Assembly (NCBI GenBank): GCA_037783415.1
Contig: JAZGTN010000228.1
Coordinates: 930,001-994,000, forward strand
Direction: 5' to 3'
Origin: Leptasterias polaris
Lineage: Eukaryota > Echinodermata > Asteroidea > Forcipulatida > Asteriidae
Length of the DNA: 64,000 nucleotides
The translations under genes were made by a program, and so were the position numbers. The notes under the pieces were generated by a model. The model worked only from the letters and a program-made list of their open reading frames with translations, was not told the origin of the DNA and searched no databases. This document shows, piece after piece, positions 33,851 to 43,399 of this stretch. Positions within the stretch are counted from its first letter, which is position 1. The number at the start of each line of letters is the position of its first letter.

Positions 33851-34566
33851 AAATAAATAAATATACTTTCCTTCCCTAAAATATGCTTTCTTTCCCTCGA
33901 AAGGAGATTTCGTACCCTACAAAAAAAACTTTCGATTCCTCAAAATACGACTTTGAATTTTTTGCCCGAAATATACTTTTGTTCACCCAAAATACGCTTT
34001 CGTTCTCTCGCAATGAGATGTTGTTCCCCTGATCCCTCAAGAAAGCTTTTGTTCCCCCTCAAGATAGCTTTCGTTCCCCTGAACTGGAGTCCAATCCCAC
34101 CAATTTGTTACATTCCTTTGTGAGGGGCGACTTTGAGAGGGGACGAGTTTGTGTGTGAGGGGGCGACTTTGTAGTTGGTGACTTTGTAATTGGCGAGTTT
34201 GCTGGGGGCGAGTTGACTGGTTTCCGTGTCTGTTGTTTTACACACTTTTAGATGGATAACGTGGACTGGATCCACATGCCTTGTCGTAGTAAAACAGTAA
34301 AACACATACATAAACAGAGCACCAGTCTACTCGCAATATTGCACAATATGTTTTCCGTAAATTTGACACTTGCAACGGCTGGTAAAGCGTATACGGTGAC
34401 CTTTGACCGCTTTTGTTTGTTTCGGTCATTTCTCGTTAATTACGTTATATTTTTGGTATAACTTTTTTTTTTTAAACCATCTAGAAATAATTGTCTTTGA
34501 TTCTACATGACTAAATTACGTAAACAGGTAACCGGTGTGTCCCTTTAATATTATGCAGAGCTTCAC

Positions 34567-34875
34567 AATTTTAATTCAAAAAGAGGCTACCGAAGCAATG
34601 CCACCAATTCAGCGATCCACTCAAGCCACGCCCCATTTTTCATAGCCCACTCTTAGCCGCAAAAAACTTTGATCGCCGATTGACGCTGCACCTGTATCCT
34701 CGTTTTTGAATTACAATGACGTCATGTATAAATATTGAAAGCGTAATTTTGAGCTCTGATTTTAGACTGGTACCTCATGTTTAGTTAGCCTCAAGTTTAT
34801 TGCTATTGGAAACAACAAACATAAAAAGGCCGTGTCATTGGTTGTTCACTATCCATTAATCTCGGTTTAACTTTA
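34567..34875. mobile_element. Dispersed repeat with MITE-like inverted ends, copy 2
   Basis: Second copy of the unit at 14458-14760: AATTCAAAAAGAGGCTACC at the left, GTATCCTCGTTTTTGAAT at about 34697-34714, with continued homology to about 34870. Confidence 0.7.
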
Positions 34876-34959
34876 CAAAAAATGGGCGTGGCAGTAGTCT
34901 ACAGTAGGTTACACATATTTTGTTTAATTATACTCGCCCAATTACAAATTCAGTCTTTT

Positions 34960-35345
34960 GTGTCAGCCACCATCATACATAACACACTACAGAAGCTCAT
35001 TACCACTGGGGGTGAGGGTCACCCTGTAAACCTCATTAGAAATTCAGCAGCCAGGCACTACCCTATGCGATCGCACAAGGTCATGGGGTTGCTTGCTGGG
35101 ATTGTGGCCTTGATAAACATACATCAATCAACCCTACCTTGGGTAGCTTGCAAACACCACAAATAGCCTGTCCTTTACAAGGGGAGCCAGGGTCTGTGTA
35201 CTTTAGGTCATAGGTTTGTGAGTTGGCAGGCTTATGGGCGGGGCTTAACGGCAATCTTGCTGATCAGCAACAACCAATCAAAAGAAGAGCTGGATGGAAA
35301 AATAGTAACAATTTTTAAACGCCCCGGTTTTGCAGCGTAATGTCT
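34960..35345 (+). repeat. Dispersed repeat (inverted partner at 17960-18300); donor flank of the 276-bp duplication
   Basis: It contains GTGAGGGTCACCCTGTAAAC, CAAGGTCATGG, CTTGATAAACATACATCAAT and GTTTGTGAGTTGGCAGG. The part from 35216 continues into the adjacent LINE and is copied at 33296. Confidence 0.7.
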
Positions 35346-36348
35346 ATGTACTCACTATTATTATTAGTATTATTTATTCGACCAAAACAAACAACAAACC
35401 AAAGTTACAATAGCACAAGAAAGAACATTAACGGAAAAACAGTTATAAAAAAAGCAAGTAATAAGGAAAATAAATACAAAATTAGAAAAATAAAATTTAA
35501 TTAATAAATAAAATTAAATAAATAAGAAAATAAAAGCAAAAACTAAAAATATAAAAAATATATAAAATATATGAGGGCGACTGAGGGCAGAGCATGCAGG
35601 GGGGAACAAAACCAAATGGGAAGGACAACCAGAAGGGATAAAAACAAGGACAAATCATGCGGGTCAGGGGAAACAAAAGTAAACTAAATTACTGTTGCTC
35701 GGAAGCATGCTGCCCCACGCATGACCAACAAACACAATGAACACAGAAACAACAATAGGGAGAAACCAAACAGGGGCTCGTTCACAACCTGCATGCAACC
35801 AAATTGAACATCTAATGCACTGTGTGATTTAAACAATGATCCTTAAGGAGGCGGAGAAATGTCATAAGAGGACAGATTACAGCAGCTTCGCGAATGAAGG
35901 ATAGAAAAGTGTCCCATAGTCTGGGAAGTCGATGGGAGGGTGAATGGTACAATGAGTCGGTACGAGCGGAAAGATGGCGGAATGTGAGTGATTCAAGATG
36001 ACGAGGATTAATGAAAACCCCGGCAAGAATGGATTCGCAGTGAGCAGTGCCATGTAAAACCTTGAACACAAAGGAACTGAGCAAGTAATTACGCCAGTTA
36101 GTTAGAGGATGCCAATGAAGACGCTGCAATCTGTCCTCATAAGACATTACTCCGCGCCTTTGTTTAAGAACAAGCCGGGTGGCAGTTCTTTGGACCCTTT
36201 CAAGCTGATTTTGTTGCGATAACGTATACGGATGCCATGCTGGGAGACCATACTCTATGATTATTATAAAGCATTGATGAGTCTCCATGCACAGTGTTAA
36301 CAATAATGCGATCGAGCACCAATTCGAAGTATTCGAAGTACACGGCAA
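35345..36348 (-). pseudogene. 3' end of a second LINE type (RT C-terminal region)
   Basis: The minus-strand frame from about 36348 to 35812 encodes the part of a LINE protein after the RT palm: YGLPAWHPYTLSQQNQLERV, QRTATRLVLKQRRG, SYEDRLQRLHWHPL and LLSSFVFKVLHG. A 3' untranslated region of about 460 bp follows (35811-35345), A-rich on the plus strand. It is 5'-truncated with no catalytic motif. The sequence differs clearly from the CR1/L2-like copies at 10.6 and 11.7 kb, so it is another family. Confidence 0.8.
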
Positions 36349-36812
36349 GGAATGACAACTAGTATTTGATGGGTAAAGATTAGAATTACATTATTCGTGA
36401 TCGTTGAATCGTTAGTAACCAGGAACGACCCATTATTATCAGGTCAGGGAAATGATCTAATGCGCAAGTGCATATCAGCACCTCGAAGCGTATGTTTGAT
36501 TAAGCTATCCATGCTATCGGATGGGTTACACTCTTATGTTGTGACATCTGTTTGTTTCGACAACCCCCATACAGTAAAGCAAAATAGCACAGATAGTTTT
36601 AATGTTTAGTGGAGAGGATCGTAATTTTCAAAGCTGTTGATATCTTGAAGCTTAGCCCGCTTTCAGATATATTCGTGCTGTGCGCTCACGTATGCCAGAT
36701 CCGCTTATGAAAACAAACTGTTAGTATTGCATGTGCGTGATGTAACACCAATGTGTCTCACTTACGCTAGCAACATAATATCAATCAGCTTAGAATGCAC
36801 CAATGCTCCACA

Positions 36813-36849
36813 AACATGTCGTTGTCATTGTCGTTGTCGTTGTCGTTGC

Positions 36850-36881
<32 letters not shown>

Positions 36882-36882
36882 T
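36813..36882. repeat. Hexanucleotide microsatellite TCGTTG
   Basis: About 11 units with a few substitutions. Confidence 0.92.
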
Positions 36883-37074
36883 TTTCGGGCCATAAAATAT
36901 GACTTCATCATGAAACATTAAAAAACTAGATGATGCTATAAGACTGCTATCTACAGATTGTTTGTTTGTTTGTATGTTGTGTAGGCCCCTGCTTTTCCAA
37001 AAAATCAGTCATTAAACTCAAGGTTCAATTCCCTATGAGACTTAATAAGCCAACAATTACTAAGTCGGAGTAAG

Positions 37075-37165
37075 ATTTGGTTAGGGTTAGGGTGACAGTT
37101 ATGGATAGGGTTGAGGTTGGGGTTAGAGTTACTGTATGGATTTGGGTTAGGGTTAGACATATAGT
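37075..37165. repeat. Degenerate interstitial telomere-like repeat (GGGTTA)
   Basis: GGTTAGGGTTAGGG at the left, GGGTTAGGGTTAG at the right, with decayed units between them. Confidence 0.75.
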
Positions 37166-38699
37166 TGAACAGAAATTTAGATGAAGAGGGCACCAGGCTT
37201 ATACACGAAATATGACATAAAACACTGCTCGAACGGAGGGAGTTTCCAAAAACATCGAAACCCTGTAAACGGATGTAGTGTTTGTACCCAGTTAATTCAG
37301 CAGCGGCTTCACAGGTGAAGAGAATTGGCGAATTAAATTTTTTCCAGTTTCCAACATTTCCGATGGGCATCACACGTCGTAAGAAAACTGAACGCTGTGA
37401 GAGTTTTCATTTTTTAGGGGGTGTTTCGAAACTTCTCGGTAATCTGTCGAAGAACTCATTGGCAAGTTCCCACCATTTACGGCGGGCATCACACGTCGTA
37501 ATAAAACTACTCTTGTAAAGTATGCTATTGATGTACAAGAGATTTCCTGTCAGGCTAATGTACATGGTATAATATGGGGTTTGTTTTACATTAGGCAATG
37601 TTTTGAAAAAACATCAATTGAAGAGAATTACAAACATATGAATACGATTTCAGATAACCCCCCTTCATATTAAATTAAAATATGAAGAACACCGTGTACC
37701 ACAAAGAACCAGCAAAAAAAACATTACATTCAAATTGTGTATTATTATTTCCTCCACAAACATGTGTACAACAACATTACTTGATCAATTTAATCAGAAT
37801 GTTGACTGTTGCTCTTTGTACGAGGATGTATCAACTTCTAAAGTGTTAAAGTCAGGGCGTTTTGGGAGATATGAGGTATTTGATCAAAAAGCAAAACTTA
37901 GTATAAGTTTCAATACAATTAACCTAATGGCTATATGAGGAGTACAGCAAGTGATTGTTCTGGCGTATGCGAAGGCGTAGCTCCGGGGAGGGGGGGGGGG
38001 GGGGGGGCGTTAGCTTATTTACTAATAAATAAATAATAATAAAATAAAAACGGTCAAAGGTCAGTATTTCAGTGTCGAATGCAAACTTTATTTAAAGGTG
38101 AACTATAACAAGACAGGACAGAAACAACTTCGTTTATATCTGAACAACTATTAATATTTATGTGAAAAACTACTTTAATCACGAACATCCGTCTAAACTG
38201 TAATAACTTGAACGATAAATCCAAAACCTAAAATGTCAAGAGTAGAGAGTTTCAGTATAAGTTTTTACACAGGTTAAAGGTGAACAATGTATTTCTTCAT
38301 AAAATTGGTCGGAATGACACTCCTTAATTATCTTTGTAAATTGGTTCCTGAGAAAAATTACCATTTGTTTTATTATTGTCCTTTTGTAATTATTTTCTGG
38401 AAGAAGGTTGAGTAATGGTTTAATAACGTCTACAAGTAATGCTACGATTGCCCTTTCAGAATATTCAATTATGTTTGGTTATAATATTTATGATCCAGAT
38501 CGTTTTATTAATTATTTAATTATTCTAGGTAAACAGTACAATTATAAATGTAAGTACAATGAGAAGCCTCCTCCGTGAATAACAGCCGTGAGCGGTCGGC
38601 GGGATCCCGCCAGATGTACCTTTGACCTCACATTCATTTCGCACGGAGATTCGTATTCATTGTTACATATGACCCCGAAACCTGATACCAGTAGCTCGA

Positions 38700-39186
38700 T
38701 CCCTCCTCCAGCCAAAGTCTTACAAACACTCAGGACCTTAAGCAGTTACTCAAACAAAACCAAGTCAAACAAACCCAATTCAACTAGAAGGCAGGCCGAG
38801 TTCTACCCTTTATCGCGGTGATCCAGTGCGAATGGCACTCCTTACCAGGCACAAAAACTTGGCAGCCAGCAACAATCCTTGAACTTCACTTCACTCCAAG
38901 ATCCTATGTTGTTGAGCACAATGGCCGGAAGTACAGAAGAAACAGAAAACATCTTCGTCTCTCCACGCACGAGGCCAACAAGTTTCAGCATCGTACTTGT
39001 GATGACCCAGACCCCACACCAATTTCTATAACTTGCCCGAGTCCCAAGGCAGCAAAGATACCCCCGACAGTGACCAGTTCACCCAAGCCTTGTGAGGACA
39101 CCACAGTAACAACCAAGGAAACCATGCCAACTTATGTGACTAGAAGTGGACGCACCAGCAAGCCGCCAAAGCGTCTGGACCTTTGA
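38700..39186 (+). pseudogene. Ty3/gypsy-type Pol fragment, C-terminus of integrase region
   Basis: The frame at 38818-39186 reads KTWQPATI, PRSYVVEHNGRKYRRNRKHL and finally YVTRSGRTSKPPKRLDL then stop. This is the conserved C-terminal end of Ty3-type Pol, after the integrase core. The preceding segment lies in another frame (38588-38815) and its RGDPVRM-like text at 38814-38835 crosses a frameshift. RT, protease and integrase core are absent. It is followed by a 450-bp untranslated stretch, a purine tract and an LTR, so this is the 3' end of a truncated element. Confidence 0.8.
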
Positions 39187-39627
39187 ACTGTCACATGACT
39201 TTTAGTTTCTCCTTCTGGAGACCCGAGGACAGGCTCTTCGTCACCCCCCCCCCCCCCCCCCCCCACACACATTCTCAAAGAAAAATGAAGCTTTTTTTTA
39301 AATATATATTTTATTCATTTTTGTTGACGCTTTATCAAAAAGAAAAGATATTGACAAAGTAATGTTCAAATAAGAAAGAAGAAAAAAAAATCCAAGCAAA
39401 TTTGTTACCGCTGGAACTCTGGAGCCCACCAGGATTTAACAATTGACTCTCAAGTGACATATGCCAGAAGTCACGAACTTTCTAAGCAAAAAAAAACTTG
39501 CAAAGGACTCTACAGTTTTGTTTTTTCTGTGAACAGATTATAAGGACTCTTGTAAGAAAGTTTGGAAAACTGATAAAAAAGGTGAATTGTTTAGTTTGTT
39601 TTCTCACTTAAAAAAGAGAAATGGAGA

Positions 39628-39935
39628 TGTTACATATGGCACTCCGTAGTTGACCTTTGACTTGAATAAACAAGCACTCTTTATAATGTCAGCCATGTGT
39701 GTGAGCCTCGATACATAACAGTCATGTGTACATCCAACAACACTACACTTTATGCACGCACGCGTCATGTAGAAGACCGGTCACCTCAGACCAATCATAA
39801 CACAGATATGGAAAGCTTACGTCACAGCACGTTTATCCAATGAAATCATTGTATCCAATGAAATCATTGGGCTTTTAAAACCAGTGTCTATCCTTATTAT
39901 TGAGGATAGAGACAGGGGACCAGTCTAACATTACA
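39628..39935 (+). mobile_element. 3' LTR of the Ty3-type element
   Basis: A purine tract (AAAAAAGAGAAATGGAGA, 39610-39627) lies directly before TGTTACATATGGC. The LTR ends TAACATTACA at 39935, giving TG...CA ends and 308 bp. Inside is a direct repeat ATCCAATGAAATCATTG at about 39836. No matching 5' LTR is in the window. A cytosine run lies upstream at about 39245-39264. Confidence 0.75.
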
Positions 39936-40924
39936 CTGGTTTATGGAATGACAAGATGGGATGGAAATATCTACCCAATAAGGAGATCCATGAGCCTGAT
40001 AATTTGACAGAAAAACCAACTGATTCTAGATAGATGTGCGTGAATATGGCGAGGCACGTAATAATACAAAAAACTAAAGGCTCAGAAAACCTCGCTCTTC
40101 ACCAAGTTATCATAAAAGTAAGCCTAAAAGACTGTCATTACTTACCTGATTGTGGTTCTGGAGTGTCTACATAAATGAATATGTAGTATGTACATTAAAA
40201 GGACCAATAATTAAACAGTTCGTTTATGAAAAATACTTATTAAAACGTTCGAGAAGGATGGCTGTTGATACCAAGTGAGTTAGAAAAAGTTTCTTTCCAT
40301 CAATTGGGAAGGGCGCCCTCAAGAGTTCCCGTAAGGCAGGTAGCACAGTCCGAGACAGTGATTATAGATGTGATGGTAGCCTATAATCTGGCTGTCGAGG
40401 CACTATCGCTGATGTAACCATGTTATTTTGCTTCATGTTGTAACCATTCTAGTAGTGCTCCTTTCTGTTGCTGTAAAAGGGTCTTGGGAACTCTTATCAA
40501 GCGCCCTGGGAGTATGCGATACTGTATTTAGCCATGGCTATTTACTTAGGTAGGGTCTGCATATTATAAACAAAGATTAGAAGGCTAAGAGTATTGGATT
40601 TACTCCGGGAGGTCAAGTGGGTATTCTCTGAATAGATCCGTGGATCAAGGCTTTCCGCCATTGTTTGCAACATATAGAGGATCCATGCAAAAATCGCACA
40701 TATGCCTTGCTAATTTATTTGTATATTTCCAAAAACAAACTTTAGGTCTTTATTTTTACGATGATGGTATTGATGTTTTCGGTGTTTTCGTGTTGTTTTT
40801 CATCGGCATTCCACGACGAAAGAAACAAAATAAGTAACAATGGGGAAATAAGACTTTACTAAAATTGAACCCATTAAACCAATTGATGACAACTAATGAC
40901 TGTAACGTTAGTTTAATACTTTTG
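39936..40924. other. Non-coding stretch, nothing recognised
   Basis: No gene or repeat partner found. Confidence 0.4.
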
Positions 40925-41225
40925 GAGATTGGACACCCAGATTTGAACCAACGACCTCCCGAGTAAGGTGCCGGCGCTCAACCAACTGAGCTATCTAGCC
41001 ATATGTTGGTGATCTCCCTAATTTGTCAATATCTTTGTTCGGGGGTGCCAGTCGGAAGCCATTCAACCTTAAACTGCCGTGTAGCCAGGCAACACACCCA
41101 AGTATATGATACAACCTGGGAAGCGGCAGCTAGGGGATCACCTTATAGTTGTATCGTATACTTGGGTGTGATCCCTCCGGCACGTTAATCCGGAGATCGT
41201 TGGTTCAAATCCCACTCTATTTAAT
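40925..41225. mobile_element. Two tRNA-derived SINE halves folded back on each other
   Basis: The minus strand at 40925-41005 reads TAGCTCAGTTGGTTGAGCGC (A box) and GGTTCAAATC (B box). The plus strand near 41165-41215 carries ATCCGGAGATCGTTGGTTCAAATCCC, the same tRNA-like B-box part, here split by a space only for reference: CCGGAGATCGTTGG, then TTCAAATCCC. Between them 41093-41115 and 41148-41170 are 23-bp inverted arms with one mismatch. The family recurs singly at 62525-62770. Confidence 0.75.
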
Positions 41226-42449
41226 TGTTCTTTGGTCAACCCCAAAACTAAATAATAATAATACACTTTGAATTAATGTTATTTGACATCTGATGACGTC
41301 ACAATGGCAACATTTTTATTTATTTTTAACTAGGCTTCTATGACCTACATAATGGAGATTCTACCATCTGATGTAGGCTAGTTTTTACAAATGTCAATAG
41401 CGGGCGCTGTCGTGATATAAAAACACCTCTAATACCAGTAACAGTGAAGCAATCATGACGTCATTCCCTCTGCTCAGTAGTTCAACTTAATATTTAGAAT
41501 TTAACAAATACAAATCCATTCTCGTTTTTATACTCAAAATTAATAAAAACATTTGAGGTAAAATCACTCAACGATTCCATTTAAACCAAAGGTAACACAG
41601 TTTATTGTCTAGTATACGAATCAGTTATTATATCATATATAATTTTCAACAGTTCAAAGTGTTGTATTATATTTGCTATTATTAATACCATACGTACCAA
41701 GCACTATAACAAATAAAGGCCTAAGAGATTTTACAGAAAATGCTGAAGTGATTGTAACCTTAAGGTAATACACGCAGCCAACAATTTTCAGGTGTGAATA
41801 TGAATAAACCGGTATACACACAAGAGGCTCAAGTCTGAGATCGCGAGTTAGAGAGTTGCTGATGCAGAGAAAAAACCGCGATCTTAGACTTGAAATCAAG
41901 TGTAAGGTTAACAAGCCCCTCCTGCCGTCGACTTTGGGACAAGTCGTTAATATTTGTCGCGGTGATTGTTGAGTCGCGTGGTGGTTGCGTAATACAGACT
42001 CTTGCGAGATCACTGAGCTCGCGCGAGGTTACTGGCTGCCGACTCTTTGCCATTAACGGTAAATGTGACCAGTCGTGAAAGCAGTAGTCTCGCGCAGAGC
42101 AGCCCTCTCGCGGGATATTGCGAGAGAGCCGTTTCGCTATCACCGCGACAGACAAGTAACGGCTTGTCCACAAGTCTACCCCTGTCCAAGTCCTAGGTGG
42201 TTTGCTTCTCATGGGTGACGAACCCCACCTGCACCCCTGATGACCCTGAAGCAATCTGGTTTTGAGGCGCCAGAAAATCGCCTTTCACACCTCTGACCAC
42301 AGTTTTAAACATGAATCTGCACGTGAAGCCGGACAGTAGGAGTTTGACTTGGAGAGGCTATTTGAGACGCAGACCATATTGGACGGTTTGCAGGTAGGAA
42401 GTAATCATTTGTTGCTGTGGTTTGTTATTATAAAACCAATTTTAATTGT
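41226..42449. other. Non-coding stretch with a CpG-richer block at 41830-42260
   Basis: 41830-42260 is markedly richer in CG dinucleotides (GTCGCGGTG, CTCGCGCGAGG, CTCTCGCGGGATATTGCGAG) than its surroundings and has frames open for about 140 codons, but none with a recognised domain. It could be an unrecognised element or a regulatory region. Confidence 0.45.
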
Positions 42450-42504
42450 TTTTTTGTACGATACATTGTCTTTGTAATACAAAGACAATGTATCGTACAA
42501 AAAA
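42450..42504. repeat. 55-bp near-perfect palindrome
   Basis: The arms 42450-42476 and 42478-42504 are exact reverse complements (GTACGATACATTGTCTTTGTA and complement, with T/A runs outside), separated by one base. Confidence 0.93.
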
Positions 42505-43105
42505 CTTATTAATTTAAAAAGTCAAATAATGTTTTCACTTTGAGTATAACGAAAAATAAAAAGGATGTTAAAATAATGTTAAATATAAAAGTCCATAATT
42601 CAATTGGTTGTTTTGCCAACCGGTGGTTGCTTTGGCCAACTTGGCTCACTAAGCTCATAAATATGTATTTCTGTATAATGTCAAAGGTCACATCATGAAA
42701 TGCGTTCCCGGTGCATTATGGTGAACACAAACTTAGTTTCTCCCAGTGATGGCAGCTCTTTTTCACAGTGTGTGTTGTCTCTAATCCCACACGAAATACA
42801 CCTCAATGATCAAAGGTGGAATTTGTTGGTTTAAGCACGATTCAATTAGAAACAATCCTAATCATTATCAAACTTAAAGGTTGGGTTATAGATTGGGTAA
42901 TACTTTAAAATTAAATTACCATTAAAAACTTAATTGGTGAAAGGCACTACAGCTCTTGATAGTATAAACTATTTTGGGGAAAAGTTTCCCTTTGGAGTAA
43001 TGTAGTTAGGGTAATTTTCACACTAAAAACATTTCAATCTGAGAACCGTTTTCATGGGACAACAATCCGGGGGTCACAGGCTGCGATTTTTCACCCGGAA
43101 TCAAA
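42505..43105. other. Non-coding stretch, nothing recognised
   Basis: AT-rich; no repeat partner or gene seen. Confidence 0.4.
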
Positions 43106-43306
43106 TCAAGAGAAATTAAAGGTCGCGTTAGAATTGGCGGCTCTGGCTACGGCTAGATTTCCGCATCTTCGTGCATTGAATTGTGATACGTCCTTAGCAG
43201 CAACACCCTTAGCAACGGTCATAGCCGTAGCTGTAACCGCCAATACGGAGACGCCCTCTATACCAATGTCATTGAGTTGGTCTAGTTCCCGACCCACACA
43301 TGGGCC

Positions 43307-43399
43307 TCAGTGGATAATGTTAAGTAGTTGCTTGAGCTTGTTCTTGTTGATTTCTCTGAGTGACAGACTACTGGCATCCGGTTCAGTTCCTCCATTCAT
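43307..43399 (-). CDS. Possible last coding exon of the DGLUCY-like gene
   Basis: A pyrimidine-poor acceptor (AACCTCGAG) is in phase 0 with the previous exon. It gives 30 codons ending KLKQLLNIIH then TGA at 43307-43309. After the TGA the same frame stays open for 60 codons (to 43106), with text such as GRELDQLNDIGIEGVSV that could align with the family's usual C-terminal end. The assignment is weak. Confidence 0.4.
   Translation of the reverse strand: MNGGTEPDASSLSLREINKNKLKQLLNIIH

Larger units (their letters stand above)
32180..34544. mobile_element. TTAA-flanked element, 2.4 kb, with nested insertions
   Basis: TTAA flanks both sides (32176-32179, 34545-34548). The ends are inverted: AGGGACACACCGG and CCGGTGTGTCCCT. 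There is no transposase frame. Inside are a 15-bp-arm hairpin (GGGTTATCCGAACCA and complement, about 32330-32366), a field of degenerate CTTTCGTTCCC repeats (33140-34080), the 276-bp duplicate (33296-33572) and a SINE (33598-33850). Confidence 0.72.
36349..38587. other. Non-coding stretch with simple repeats
   Basis: Contents: a TCGTTG-type hexanucleotide run (36813-36882); degenerate GGGTTA repeats (37075-37165); a direct repeat GGGCATCACACGTCGTAA at 37363 and 37484; and a poly-G run at about 37988-38006. No gene is seen. A short minus-strand frame at 37407-37598 resembles nothing I know. Confidence 0.55.

Noticed and set aside
37407..37598. Short minus-strand frame with WWELANEFFDRLP-like text
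   Set aside because: It looked exon-like and a piece recurs 121 bp away, but no family is recognised and the second copy is broken.
41829..42254. 141-codon minus-strand frame in the CpG-richer block
   Set aside because: No domain signature, and overlapping frames on both strands are equally open, as expected from GC-richer sequence.
43307..43309. TGA read as selenocysteine
   Set aside because: No reason to expect Sec in this family, and no SECIS-like hairpin is evident near the exon; a plain stop or mutation is simpler.
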